64,000 nucleotides of DNA from Holacanthus passer (GCA_025331565.1 JAFREQ010000011.1:14900001-14964000); one strand, 5' to 3'; positions 11,901 to 26,900 are shown, numbered from the stretch's first letter. A program made the numbers and translations. Notes: generated by a model from the letters alone, not told the origin.

Positions 11901-14900
11901 GGAGAAAAACAGAGCACAGCGTCTGGTAGTTATTCCCATTAACCCATCAGTGACAGCGAGGGATGAGGGATGATGGGAGGAATGTCTTTATTTCGTCTCT
12001 GGCAACCGCTGGTGATGGATCGTAACCAATTGTTCCATTTGGCAGCCAGTCAAGGGAGGCCAAAAAAACTGCCTAGCCTCCCCTCAGAACGGCTGCGGGC
12101 TGAAATGGGAGAATTGACTGAGGGACTAAAAAATTCCTCAGCACATTATTTTAAATAATCTCCTGTGAGTGAGTGATGGCTGTAGGGCAGAGGGAGTAGA
12201 GCTCCTGTTGGCACCGTCAGACACAAGATCAGGGCATCGCCTCCCTACAGATCATTTCTCATCAGAAAAAAAAGCTCAAAGCATCCCAGAAATCCTAATG
12301 CAGGGCACGACTAGTTCATATACTCATACACTGTTTCAGAGTCAAACATTCAGCTGCCGAGGGAAATTTAGATGATCAACCTGTTTTTAAAGGAACAGTA
12401 CACATTTTGGAATATATGGTTACTTGCTCTTGCTGAGAGTTAGGTGAGAAAATTTATACGACTCTCCTCTCTGGCTATTAAAGTTAAATCTACAGCAATA
12501 AGATATAAACTTAGCTTAGCATAGAGACTGGAAACAGGGGAAAACAGCCTGTATAGCTTTGTCAAAAGGTAACAAAATCCTCTGATCGTCCTCTGAAGCT
12601 TAAGCTTGTTGGTTGTATCCCTTCAAAAATTGAAGTGTAAACAACAATTTGGTTTTTTTACATAAAGGTCACTGCATCTGGCCAAGAAACAGACCGGCAC
12701 CTATGTACCTCTGGGTAAAACAACACATTAAACATAAGAGATTTAATGTGTTAATCAGTGAACTTAAGTAGTACTGGTAGGTGGACATAACCACCTTTGG
12801 ACTGAGCTTTGCTAGCAGCTTCTCCTGTTTCCAGTCTTTATGCTAAGCTAAGCTAAATGGCTACAAGCTGTAGACTTGGCTGTACTGATCTTCTCATTTA
12901 ACTCTCTGCAAAAAAAAAGGAGTTAGGAGCATATTTGTTGAATCATTCCTCTGACACCAGTAGTGCTTTAGACGAGATGACACGCAGTGCATTTACTAAC
13001 AAGCATGTTTGAGTTAAATACATCTCATGTTCCAGTCATGTTCACATACCTGGCGAGATATCCTGGAAGAGCAGCTTCCATATTGTGTACTGTAAGGGCC
13101 CCATATACTTGGATGTCGGGAAGTCTTCATAGGTCAGATTGGTCTCATGTATCTTTCCTTTAATCCTGGGACAAAAAACAGATCAATAAGAGTCTAAATC
13201 CAATTTGCTTTTTCCAAATGATACTGCCTCTTGTTCAACCCACAACATCAATGCTTCCAGTTATTATTCTGGTTCGTGTCTCTGAAATGTGCCATTATTG
13301 ACATTTAACAGCTGACAAACTGCTTCGTGAATCTCCAGCACCAGAGATGAATGTATCCGTGAGAGGGAGGGGGCAGAGGGGGCAGTTCTGCTCTAACACC
13401 ATTATAATACGATTCAGTATGAACCTCTACATGAATCACTCAGTGCACTCCTACATGCAGTCCAAAGTTCAGGCAAGACATTGAGTGGGTTGCTTACCAA
13501 ACTAAAATCCTGAAAATAACAGTGTAGTATGTTGAAAAAGGAGCCTTACACATTTGTGCAGAAATATCAGGTTATTTGTAGTGTTCTGTCTGACAATAAG
13601 GACTGAAAATGAATGAATATTACAATGTTTCTGTAAGTACCATTCACAGGCTGTTCAAACAGGACCATTTCTGAATGGTAGAGTTCTTTTCTTTGGCTAA
13701 AGTGTGACTTATGGACACAGTGAGATAAAAATTAAATTTCCTGTATCCTTGTGTTAATTGTTCAGTTAATCTCTCGTTATATGAATGTCAAAAATAGGTC
13801 AAATAAAAGCTACTGATGTAACATTTCAATTCTCAAAAAGTATTGACAGAGCCCGACTTATCCCTTGGGACTGTTCAAGCTGAGTGAATTGCATTGATTG
13901 TACCTGCTTGTCTATCAAATCTACATTTACAATCTCTTCTCATCCATCATCATACACCGCCAGTTTAGATTTAATAATACTTGTACCCAAAGGTAATGCT
14001 GTAACTTATTGTGGTATTTCACAAAAGACAAGACAACATGTTTGATTCTGTCACTCTCACTAGCTCCACATTCAACCTTATTAATCTGCTCTAAGATATT
14101 CAACTGTTCAATTAAATCGTCCTCAAGTACCCCTCCCAGATTAAACATTGCAGCTGGTTCATTTCAGGCCTAATACACCATCTGTTCAGGGATTAGCTGA
14201 TGCTGTTGCTCAAATCTGTACTTTCTCCAAAATTTAAGCAACCTTAGTCGAGCACGAGCAGAACACACAGTTGGCATGCTATGAGGTTTTTATCATAACA
14301 ATTTTAACAGCAAATATTTCATATATATATATATATTACATATATATTGTCATATTTCACAGTTAGGTGAAGTGTTTATATGAGACTTCAAGAGTTGATA
14401 AAAACCTGATCTTTCTTGAGACAAATGTGTTTAAAACCACATTTCGTTTCTTATTGGACTGCTGTGGTGGTACTGGGACTGTTTTAGCAAACTCGGGGCA
14501 GGTGAAGCACCTCTCTGACGTGATGGCTACTCCCTCCAGGAAGTCGTGTCGTCCCGTCTCATTGAGGCGCTCCTGCAGGATCTGGATGCCCTCCTTGACA
14601 TCACGCAGCTGCTGGCTATAGCACTGGATCTTGTGCTCGATGTCAGCCAGCTTGCGGGCCGTGTCCATCTCCAGCTCTTCCAGCATGCTCTTCTGACGCT
14701 CGCGCAAGAAGCGGTGGAGGCGCTCGAAGGCGTCGCCGATAGTTGCGCGCAGACTCTTGGCTGAGGACTGAAAGAAAGACGCAAAATGTGGTTTAGTTAA
14801 GAAAAAAAAATCTGCATCCGGGCTATTTAAAGGCAGTCCCATTACAGGACTGTGAAACATACTTTGTACTGTAGTTAGCTGGGTTTGTTGAGTGTTTCAG

Positions 14901-17900
14901 TCACAATAGCCTGACCCTTAATTAGACAAGGGTCAGTGATTCAATGGCTTACAAAGTGCTCTAAATTGTGTTAATATTACATTAACATTCATTGATTGAA
15001 TCTGCTTGTACATGTATTGATTTTAAGCGGCTCTTTGAGAACAGTGTGTGTACAACCTTCCACTGACAAAATAAAGTAGCTTTCACACTGTTTTAGGGAG
15101 GAGAAACAAACAAGAGTACACAGTAACAACCTAAAAACGATGCCTACGGAGGGGGTCGCAAGGACATCCTGTTTGTAAAGACGGCTGATAACAAGACCGG
15201 CGGACAGGCTGAAGCTATTACAGACAGAGATGAGCAGTTTGCAGGGGACAGCAGACTGGGAGCAGAAGAGCAGAAGAAACTGATTTGTAAGTAAAGAGGA
15301 AAAATGGGAAGCTGGACATCAAAGAGAATGAATCATCTGAGTGTTAGTCGTCTGAGTGTCTGAGAGACAGAACAAAGGGGTGCGATGTGAAAACCTTGTA
15401 AAAACTGCACAGAGAGGAGCAGGAGCCATTCAATTGGAAGCTTCTGAGGGAAGCAAAGACTGGGCGCTTCATTCAGACATTTTGTTAAAAGTTCCCCTGT
15501 CTGCCCCTAACAATCATCATTTTACGGAAAAAGTTGAACTCGTGTTTGTACACAGATTCAAAATAAGCATCTGCTCATCAAAGAGCAGCTCGGAACAAAA
15601 AAATGAACGACTACTGAGTGGCAGAAAAAATTGATTTGAACGTGAATTTCAGATGAAACTTGTTTATTTTCTCTGTTGGCAACTCTAACCACTCCTCTGA
15701 TCTTTTCTGGATTTAGGAACTGTGATCTGAGGTTTAATTACACAGCAGGCCTGTTCCTCTTGTTCTTTCAGAAACCAGGGGGAAGGTATTCTCACTCTGC
15801 CTGTGGGAACCTATTCAGATGGCTACTGCAAGCAAGCATGAGAGCTATGACATTAGGATGGGTTGTATCGCAGCCCTCCTACCTAGTTAGGAATTGAAAA
15901 CTGATGGCAGGGAGGAGGAGGAGGAGGAGTGACGTGTCTGCTGCTTTGACCCAGCGGGCTGTGATGGCACTGAGAGGGTGTCTGCAGCCCCTGGAGACAA
16001 GAGGCTGGCTACCTTTCAGAGAGGCATGTGATTATCAGGCGAGTCGCCACATGTGAACAGGACACAATGCCTATCCTTCAGACGGAGACACACACAAGCC
16101 AAGGACTCAAATTGGAGTGCAAGGCAGGCGCATTCAGTTAAATGAGAGCCGGGCTGCTGCAGTGATTCTTTTTCAGTCTTAGAGGACAAGAACTGAGATG
16201 CCACTCAGTCTAACACTGAAGGGAAAACCCACTGATTTTACACATCAAAGTCTGTTTACAGGTCTTGAGGAGTACTTGAGTCAGCGTTGGTGGAGGCTGA
16301 GGACTACAAGTTTGAAAATGAAAAAAATCTGGAGGTGTGGAGTTACAAGTGATTTTACCAAACTTCTGCAGCACACTCCTCATCTCTTCTTGCAGCCAGC
16401 AGTTCAAAGCTAGATTAGCCACTAATAGCATAATACATCTGAATTTCTGGCAGCACCATCAGCTTTGTGGGTAATGCAGGTACCAGGATGGGGACCAGGA
16501 AGAAGTGTGCAAGAGTGCAATACTAAGTAACTGCTTAACAAAGGACCCTTTTAACAAAGGTAAAGAAAAACAAAGAAGAAATTAACTAACTCACATTCAA
16601 CAAGATAAAGAAATGCGGGGAGACTTTTCATTGTCAGCTACCTAAATGCATCAGAGATCAGTGAAGTCACAGTGTGGCTCTCGTCCAGACAGAGCACTCT
16701 GTTCAAATGGATGTAAATCTAATGAGAGGAGCTCATTTCCAGTGAGGAGTAGGGGCAGCCGAAAGCCGACATCAAGCAGTCCAACGGACGGGCTGAAATG
16801 GACAGGGGTCCATCTGGCAGCAGAAGGTCCTGCAGTGCAGAACTCAGGAAGAACAATGAGTGATGCTGTGACATCAGACAGCAGGTACAAAAACAGGAGG
16901 AAGGCGATTGTGCTCCCTAAACGACAAATAAGGCTGACGACTGCGACACTGTCTCTGCCAGAGACCTTTCCCTGTTCAATAGCTTCAATGTCACTACAGG
17001 AGAGAGAAGAGACATGTTTGTTTGTGTGTGTGAGGGCAGGAGTGGAGAGGGTCTGACATATTGAGTGAATGCTCATGGTTCGCTGATTAAAACGAGGTGT
17101 TGAGATTAAACAGCCACTCAATAAATCAATTTGCCTGCCAAAGTTTAACTGTCAATCCAAATCAGTTTGGAAAAGATAGATAACCAGTGACTGAAAGACG
17201 TTACACAGAACAGTTCTTCATTTCTTGGCAAGATCTTGATCTACTAACTGAGTATTACTGTCTCCATTTGATTGCTTAAGATCCAAACAAAGATGCACTG
17301 TTTCTGTACATATTCACACTGTCTTTTATGATGGACTTTCACTGTCATTTGCTGGTGCATACTTAATTACTTGGAAAATCAAAATGGGGATTTTAACAAT
17401 TATTTTCATGTTTCTTGATGAATCGCTCCCACTGTACAATGTCAGAAAATCAGGAATAACGATCATCACACTTTCCCTTTCAAGCCAAAAATGTCCTAAA
17501 ATTATTTTTGTCCAACCAACAGATTAAAACCCAAAGACTAGAACTGAGACAATTTGTTGATAAAGTGATTAGTTTATTGAAAGAAAATTGAGTAATTTTT
17601 ATAATTTATTAATCTTTTAAGTTGTTTTAAAAAAAAAAAATTGTGATTTCAAACTGTTTATCAGATAAAACATCAAAACACATTTTCATTTCCTGACTTT
17701 TTAAAAACGGTGTGATTAATTGAGAAAATAATCAGCAGATTAATCAATAGTGAAAATAAACATTCGTTGTAGCCTTACCAGAGATATTGAGTATACTATC
17801 AAATAAGATGATACATAAAGAGCTTTTCTGTCTCATGCTGTAAACTGAATATTTTGCACTATTGGTTGGATAAAGCATGACTCCACCTTAGGCTGTGACA

Positions 17901-20900
17901 TTTTTAGAAACTATATAGATAATGAAAACAATTTCAGTTGCAGCCACGTGCACCTAAATGATTTCTACTGGTGCAGCTTAAAATATGAGAATAGTTCTTT
18001 CATTTTTAAAAAGGTGAAATGTTACAGTACCTTGGTCTCAGTAAGCTGTCTCTGCAGGAGCTGCAGAGCCTCAGTGTGTCCCTTCTCACTGTCCTGCAGG
18101 GTGGCCAGCTGCTCCTTCATCTCCCTCTGCAACACAACAGAACAACAACGAACAACAGGTCGGTTACTGGAAGTCAGTATTACAGAGCAGCAGAATACTG
18201 TTTGGAGGATTTTGTTAAAAACTGCATGAAACTCAAAAACATTCCACTTCTTCTTTGCTCAAATAATGTCTCAAAAACACTATCAGTTACTTAAAAATAA
18301 TGCCAATATATTTGGCAAGCAGATATTTTTGAAAGTCTAACTTCTATCGAATTTATTTAAATTGTATTATTTGTGTAACAGCTCTCTTTGCTCGGGTGCA
18401 AGGCAGCAAAGATTTAAGCCTCAGCTACAAAACAAGCCAGGCAGATGGAGAGCAAAATATGAAAGAGATAAAACGAAATCTCTGGAGATGTTGGGCTGTG
18501 TCACAGAAAACTGGGTCTCATCTCTAGTCAGGCACACGCTGGCAGAACCTGCACCACTCAGCCACCTCCAAGTCTCCCCAAGGCAGGAAAGAGGCTCTGC
18601 GGGAGCTGGCTGGGATGGCTGCTGTCACGAATGGCACAGAGTTTTTATGCAGGTCCCATGTGCCAACAACACCGGCGCACTCAGATTTAGGTTTGAGGAC
18701 AGAAGTGGTTCAGCTCCCTTAAGTAGGGACTTGTTTATACAAATGAGCAAAGAACTCTGGGTACAAGACTCAAGGTACAGCTCTGCACTTTGTTAATCTG
18801 TGCTCGGCTGATGTTTTTGTACTGAGTAAACACTGAGGAAGGAGGACTTAGAGAGTTTGAAATTTGGTGCCTCACTCAAAAACTTAAATCTGCTGATGGG
18901 AAACATGTCGGTCCTTCTGTACATGAAAACATTTTGGGTTAGATGACAGTTTTGCTTGAGTTCTCCTTGGAGCACACAATGTGTTATAAAGTGAGGTTGA
19001 AAGAGAAAGTCCACAGGCATACTAGCAGCTCTGTGAGGCTGTAAACAATGGTGCTTTGAGAAAAATGCTAACATGCTCCCAATCCTAATGCTAACATGCT
19101 GATGTTTAACAGGTCCAGTGTTTATCATGTTCGCCATCTTTGTTTAGCATTTTAGCATGCTGACCTTTGGTAATTAGCACAAAGCACAAAGTACAGCTGA
19201 CGCAGATAAGAACGTCATTAGCTCTGCAAGTATTTGGTCACAGTATTGGACAAATCAAAATGTTGACCTCATGGTGGCACTAGACAAAGATTAAATCAAA
19301 TGATATTTGATTGGAGATATTTTTTAAAGAATCTAGTTTTAGTTGACCAGACCAGATGAAAAAACATGGTTGTGCAAGTTGTTTAATTTTAACAGTTTTC
19401 GGCAGAAAATCTGACCTGGCCTATGAACCAACATAGCAGCCCCCCAAAAACACACACACAACTAGAATGGGACGGACAGATGGACGGACAAATGGATGGA
19501 CTGACAACCTGGAAACATAAAGCCTTTGGCCATGGCTGTTGGCGGCATAAAAAATTCAATCTCAAAAGTGGCCTCAGTTTACCATTTTATTTCTTATGCT
19601 GACACATTTTGGCAAAGAGGCCTTCACCAGAGCACTACAAGTGGCAGCCTCCTACTTTTATGCAGGAAATGAGCGATCATGCCCTGGTATATAGGGGAAG
19701 TATGAACTTCTGTAACTACAATGAAACGACATATGCAAAAGAGATTGTTAATCGAAGGGGTACAAGGCTATATTGCATCATGGTCCTGACCATGAAAATT
19801 GGACTTGACTATTAAAACCTGAAAGTCTTTTTGGTGATAAAATAACTTTCTGGAGTCTGCTTTTTAATAAAAGCTGCAAGTTGATTAACTCCATTTCATA
19901 AAAGACAAAAAAAGAACATCAGGGGAATTATGCCATTATATTCAAATAACAAACAAATGGGCCTGAAGTGCAAACAATTATACACATCACTGCTACAAAT
20001 TAAACAGTATCTGTGCATTGGACAAAAGCCTCATACATAAAATGGCAATATAATGTGTGGCAGTAAAAATGGCATCATTCCATCTGCTCTGAAAATTTTT
20101 ATCAAAAGAAAACAACCCGGCGCAAGCCTCATGTATTTCAAACCCCTCCATTAAGCCAACCCTGCTGCCGGTCTCTTTGCTCATGTAACCTGTGTGTCAC
20201 CTCTCTGTGATCCACAAAGTGTCACCTCCCCTGAACACCAAATGCAGTGAAAAATCCACCAAATGGAACTGTCAGCTTAGCGGAGCAAAGAAAACAAGCA
20301 TCAGTCAGCTACTGGGCTGAAATAAATGCCAGAATAGATCTCCACTGACGGGAAAAATACATAATAATTTAACCATCTAGTCTACGAGGGAAAAAAAAGG
20401 TTAAAGCACCAGCAGAGAGAGAGAAAAAAAAGAAATGCATTAGAAAATCCTTGACCTCGATTATTAGCTGCTAAATTAAAAAGGAGCAAATGTGGGCTGT
20501 GGAAGATGAAGCATGTTTCTTCTAAAGGACAGAAACAGTGGAAAACAATGGCTGGTGCAGTGGGGGAGCGTGACTCTCCATGCTAATGATAGGAGTGCGG
20601 CAGGCTCAGCAGGCTCTCCGCCTCATCGCTACACGCTTGTCTGCAGCAGGTCAAAGGCCGCTCCCACACACTGAGATAGACCAACACTGACAGACTGGCA
20701 GAGAAAACATGCTCCTCCACTCTGCTGCTGCACATCATCTGACTGACTGGTCAGAGAAGGGCAACTTCATCTGTTGCTGCGTCACGCAAATGGATGGATG
20801 CATCAACATGACCCCATACATCTCTGACAACCCAAAATTATCTGCAAGTTTTCTTTTAATAAACAAAAGATTCACATAGTCTAGGAGTTTTTGCATCATC

Positions 20901-23900
20901 CTCTGCACTACAGTGGTAACAAACTGGATTTATAAACACTGTTCCTCTTACTGAGCAGAACTTGACGCCAAAATTGAATGCGCGGGGAGAATGTGTACAG
21001 TACTTTTACAGAATTTAAGCAGGTGAAGCCACATTTTAAAATCAACTGTGGTGAAATCATCTTCACACACTTCAAGGCCCTAAAACCTCCTCCATAACGT
21101 GCAATTACATAATCCTCTTTAATCTCCCTGGAAGCAAAAAACGTCCTTTGAGCATCCTACAGACGGAGATTTTCTGTGATGACATTTCTAGCAGAAACAG
21201 AGAAAAATAAACAGCTGTAGTGTCCGTTACTGAACATGGGCAAGGAATAAGGATGTGATTCACTGGTATCAACAGGAAGAGCGTGCATGACTGTAAGGAA
21301 ATCATTATTATGTGATGAAACAAAAATAAAAATAAATTCAGGTGGATGTACGTGGGCAGAGACTCTTACAGGGAAGTGTGTGTATTCAGAGTGTAAGTAT
21401 GTGAAGGTGTGTCTCTCCTGTCCGTTGCATCTGGCCAAAACAAGTCTGACATGACATTTCCCCAGGACGTCAAGAAGCAGGAAATGGGGGTCACGGCTGG
21501 GGGATTATAAATCTAAAACTCATTTCATCCTGCTGTCATTCCCTTCTTCCTCCTCCTCTCCTGTCAGGTTAGCAGCTCTGGGAGATATTTACAAGGTAAT
21601 AAATGAATAAAATAATAAAGTGTGCGGCGTTTCTTCAAAAATGTGCGTGGGGCTGAAAATTCCTCAAACTTTCCTTACAGCTGCAAGCTTGATTATATTC
21701 AGCAGCTCGTTCAGGATTTAGAGAGCGTCACTGGCTTCAAACTGCCAGCCTCGATGAAGAGGCGAACAAAACAACATGCAGTGTCACAGCATGAATAATA
21801 AAAAGCCTACAGGGTGGAGAACTTCCTCTCACACACAGACAGGACTAGCTTCCAGTGATTTCATTCACATGCACCAATGCCAGGGAAAAAATATACAGGG
21901 AAAACTGGCGACTCATCTCCGCACTGGAAGACACACAGAATTCAGAGCCAATACGCTACTTAGACTTATAATTACAGTGGGAGAGCTTTCATCTGTTTAT
22001 CATTAGACAGAGAATGCAAACCCCGGCAGAGCCCACAATAACTCAATGTGCTGAAAGTGATTTTCACAAGGACAGCTTGGCATAACCTTCGTCGAGCTGA
22101 GGGTGTAATTCTGTCAGGTAGCAGACAGGGTGGGTAAATAGGACGGCAGCCAATGACAAAGCAGTGAACGCACCGCAGCCGCTACAGTCAGGCAGTGAGT
22201 TTTATGGGCTCGTTCTAATTTAGCATGGAGCGGGTATGAAATATGTCATACAGAGTCACAGGGACGACATACTGAGAGTTCAAGGTTATCGGCTTGGATA
22301 TGATGAGAGAAGCAGCACACACTGTGCGCCAACACACAATCACTCCACTATTTCTCCTCACCATTAAGTACATATAGGCAGAGTAAAACCCTGATTCCTG
22401 TGTTTCACCATCCGGTCAAACATAAGGAATGTACAGTCCACTCTCACAAAATTATTACAGGCAATCATAATGTTGATAATTGGGTTTTAAATTTCAGATT
22501 ATTGACTTTTCGGCATCAAAACATAATCTTTCAACAGAGAATCATGATGCATCTAAAAATCAAATTTCTCTTCTCCCCCATCTACCTATTATTCAGTCCA
22601 TCTACTAATCATTAACATTTAAGAGAGAAATTCATGCACTGGTCCATGCACTGATGATACAGGATGACATCACCAAAACCGTCCAATCAGAGAGCTGTGA
22701 GATGTGAGCCCATACGACTTCATGCTCACAGATGTTTGTATTTATGCAACATGCAAGTGTGAGCATGGACTAAATGGCAACAAAGCATCTTCTTTTTTCT
22801 TGGTCTGGACTGAATTAACTGACTATTCCATCCTGCTATACCCCATGTGAGAATTATGGGATTTATGGCTGCAGGAAGAAAATAATAAATTAGTAAAACG
22901 GCAAGAGGAAAGATGAAAAGTGAACATTCAAATCATTACTACATCCAGCTAAAATAAACATGGTACAAGTAGGTAGAAATGCAAAGAAACAAAAGAGCAA
23001 GCAGAGGAGAGAGCTGAGATAAATAATCTGCTAGTAGACCAAAAATAAATGGAATTCTGCAAAGTGCTGTGTTTTCTAATTAGGACAAAGAAGCCAGGTG
23101 TGAGTGAAAATACAGTACATACATAAAACAAACAGTGCACTATGTATGGCTTCTCATCAGCAGGTCGTCCTGATGAAACATGATGACAGGCGACTCGCCT
23201 CTGCGTGGTCCCGTCCTCACAGTGCGAGGACCCTTTCACAGCGCTCAATGCCAGAGTGAGTGCACTGAAGACACTGACACAGGCAGCAGACAGAGAGCTA
23301 ACAGCAGACTCTCCACAAGCAAACAGCAGCTACTGATGTCACAAACACAGAAATACTCGCCGTGATATGAGCTTTGTGTTCTGCAGTGCAAGAATTTCAA
23401 AATATTTTCTTTTTTCTCTCATCGCTGATGCACTGTTCTCACAAGAGCAGCCATTCAGTGCAACAAAATGCAGACCAATGACCTCTGGGCATACAACACA
23501 CTGTGGAAGCACACAGCCTTTCAAAATGTTTCTTTATATGTTATACAAGTCATCATTTTCATGGATAAGCCAACAGAGGCTGATCTATTTGTCCTGTGTA
23601 CAAAGTTATGATAAACTGTGAGCCAAACGATTAAAGGCCAATCATAAAAATGTTTCACATGTCTGTCTGTGTGACGGCTGCCCCCCCGGTCCCTCTGGCC
23701 CCCCTGAGCGGCAACCCAAACAAAAACTGTTGAAAAGAAACAAAAAGCAGAATAACAAAAAGTGCTGTCTCAGGCCGCAAACTCTGGTGTATTTGTTCCA
23801 AGACATCAAATTGAGCCCAAGCTGCGCCTTACATCCCGGAGCCTTGTTTCCTCCAGCATCAGCAGAGCCTGCAGCCTCTCCAGGGGGACGAGAGTGTCCC

Positions 23901-26900
23901 TGCAGCCTGAGCTCAGCCAGCAGAGCAGGCAGAGGCCAGCTGAGCTGACGGCGCAGCGCTGGCTCAGAAAGCTGCAGGACAGGGACACACTATTCACCTC
24001 CAACATCTCTCCTAGTGAGACAGCAGCCAGAGACAAGAACAGCCTGTACGGTACGTGGGTACGTGTGCATCTACTGCACAGGACAGGCTGCTGTGCTGCG
24101 AAACTTTCTAAATATCAAACAGGTTTCTAATGTGTGCTTCTCATATACCAGACCTTCAGCAAAGTCCACTCCTCAGCTACAGTGGAGGGCTTGTTTAGCA
24201 ACAATTTGTATGAATATATGATCATTTTTATTAGAGTGAAACTAACAGTTATTTATACACTGTGATTATATTTTCATCTCATCAGTTTAATGCTAAAAAG
24301 TTTTCATAATTGATTAATCAATCAACAGAAAATTAAATGCTGAAAAGTTTGCTAATCGACTAACTGCTTAAGTTGAATGTCAAGCAAAAATGCCAAACTC
24401 TGGTTCCACCTTCTCAAATGAGGTAATTATAAACAGTTTGTAGAAGACGTGACTGTGAGCTCTGCAAAGGTTGGCATTTTTGACTGTTGTGACTAAAGAC
24501 TAAACAATGAATTGGTTAATTGACAAAATTTAAACACTTTAATAGATAATTAAAAATTAGTTTCAGTCCAAATTGAATAATTTGTTTATTCCATAAAATG
24601 TCAGAAAATAGTTTTAAAAATTCTGAAGAGTCCAAAAATAGATATTAGTATATAATAAAATTACAATTAAAAATTAAGAAAAAAGCGACATTTTTGTGTG
24701 ATAAATGAAAATTTATGTCAATTTTATGTTTACACTTTTGTTGACTTTCTGCTGATGGACTAAACAACTAAATGTTTCAGTAATGATTTTTGTCCACAAT
24801 TAATATCTTTTAAAATTGTTCAACTCTCATTAAATTTAACTCAGACAAAAAGGTAAACTCATCATCAAGCTTTAGTACTGACTACAATTTCAGCACAATT
24901 GTCCAATATTTGACAGAAATCAACACAAGACCAATTCTTTGACAGATTAAACAGGTCTGCTGTGACTGATCCTAGGTCTGAGCATCAGATCACAAATGAC
25001 CCCCACGTCTACAACTTCAATTTCAAAGGAAACATTTGGCAAAAGCAGTGGGGATGGAGCAGAAGTGCTGATGCTGGCGGCCCCCTCCAGTCCTCTGAAT
25101 ATAGGGCACGTCATGTAAATGATGAATGCTCAGAGGCTGCTGCTCCACTTCCTGGAGCGAGGAAGGGCACCAAGTATGCAAATGCATTACCATGAACATG
25201 AATAGCAAAGAAAAAAAAACCCATAACACTGCATGTCAGTTTTAATATCTTTACCCAAAAATGGAAAAAGGATTTGTAATGTTTGAATTGCTGATGAAGG
25301 TCTACAGAGTCTACACACTAAGCTGAGGCAGGAGTGAGAACGGCGTGTGGTGTGAGCCGGGCAGCAGAGCAGCTGGGTGTCGAAGAAAGACAAACAGGCC
25401 TCAAAGCCATCGGTGTTAAGTTTGATCATCTACACAGTGCAGGACAAGCTATTTAAGAGGAACAGGGGGTTTGTCTTTGGCACTAAAGCAGAAATCTGAG
25501 AAGTGTTCAGCGATAAGAGCGAGCTTGTAAAGAGTCACCAGCTTCACAGAAAGTGCTCACCATCAGTCCAGAGGCTGTTTTCTCCTGACTGCTGCAGAGC
25601 TATTCAAATAAGGAGTCCAAGATATATACACAATTTTCACAGCTGACGTGGGAAATTTATTTGACAGACAGCCAGTTTAAATGCTTTCGGGGATAATATG
25701 AAATTTCACAATATTCTCACTTCAGCAACCAGTTTCAACCCATCTCTGAATTCTATCCATCAACCCTGTCAAGAGCAAGATGCTAATCTTGGAGAGGGCT
25801 ATAAATCATCTCAACAGGCAACTGATTAAAGAAAAAAGAAACCATTAACATACAAAAAATGTGCTTCCTTTAGGCCTGTGAGATTACACAGAATCCAAAA
25901 CAAAGCACAAGGGTCTCCAATGAATTACAAACGTCTTTTTAACAAATGAGTTAAAAAGACAAGGATCATTAGTGAAACTGGTTTAAGCAGCTATATTTGG
26001 AAATGCAACCTGGTTGTGCAGCAACCAAAATCAAACTTTTCAGATCTTTTCAGATTTTTGTGTATAGAGAGCTGAAGTGAAGCCAGAACATCATTAAAAA
26101 TTAAGACTAATTGTAATCATGTAAATAACAAAAAATCCAGGCTTGGAACAGAATCTTACTCAACAGTATGTTGTGTATTTCTTCCCTTATGTCTAGTAAA
26201 GGATAATTTTCTAAAAATTAAAAAAAGGAGTAGTATTGTTTTGTTAATTATTCAATATTTCTGTTTCTGTTTAGTGGCTCTTAAGGAACAACATTCCCCA
26301 TGTGCTGTGGTGAGTTTAGACATGTCTATAAAAACAGCAGGACAGAGAGGAGCCAAAAATGTTGATGTTTTTAGAGAGCTGAAATTACGGCTGAAGTTTG
26401 AGAGAGATTACTGCATAAGAGAGAGTCGGTGAATTTTATGAATACGGATGTGGGTTTTTGATGGGTGCTCCAGCTCCCTCCCTCAGGCCAAATACATTCA
26501 GGTTAGGTTAATTGGCAACTCTAGCCTTTTTTAGATTCCAAAGAAAAGGGTCAATAGTCAGACTGGTTTAAGCCGCTATATTTGGAAGCTCCACCTGGCT
26601 ATGAAACCAAACAAACTCTAATGCAGGCATAACATCAGAGCTCTGAAGAACTACATTATCTCTGTGCTACTGCACAGTGACTTCGCTCTGTGGTCACACT
26701 GGATAAACACACCCTGAGTATGACCCTTGGATATGTTTGACTGCCAGCAGATTTTCACCACAACCAAACACGAGCTCGTGTCATCTTTTAGAAAAAGCTT
26801 CTTAGGATTAGTGAAACCTCTAATAGTCAGCATTTTGTTAATATAAAACCATGTACTATGTGTCAGGCGCATAAATCACCTTGTGCAAGAACACGACGTG

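Larger units (their letters stand above)
9509..13049 (-). other. trim62 intron 4 with repeats
   Basis: Bounded by donor GTATGT next to 13050 and acceptor CCTCAG next to 9508. It holds a tRNA-derived SINE, a truncated 'AAAGGGTCAGTTCACC' repeat and a foldback MITE-like element, listed separately. Open frames such as 9857-10237 have no recognisable similarity. Confidence 0.7.
14768..18030 (-). other. trim62 intron 2
   Basis: Bounded by donor GTACTG (next to 18031) and acceptor TTTCAG (next to 14767). It contains overlapping open frames on both strands near 16646-17121 and a repeat at 17540-17778. A (GGA)n run lies near 15913-15930. Nothing else is recognised. Confidence 0.7.

Noticed and set aside
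14527..14784. 85-codon minus and 72-codon plus frames
   Set aside because: Out-of-frame shadows of trim62 exon 3. The coiled-coil frame matches TRIM62.
18362..18796. 144-codon plus-strand frame in trim62 intron 1
   Set aside because: No family resemblance and no splice signals. Low-complexity composition suggests chance.
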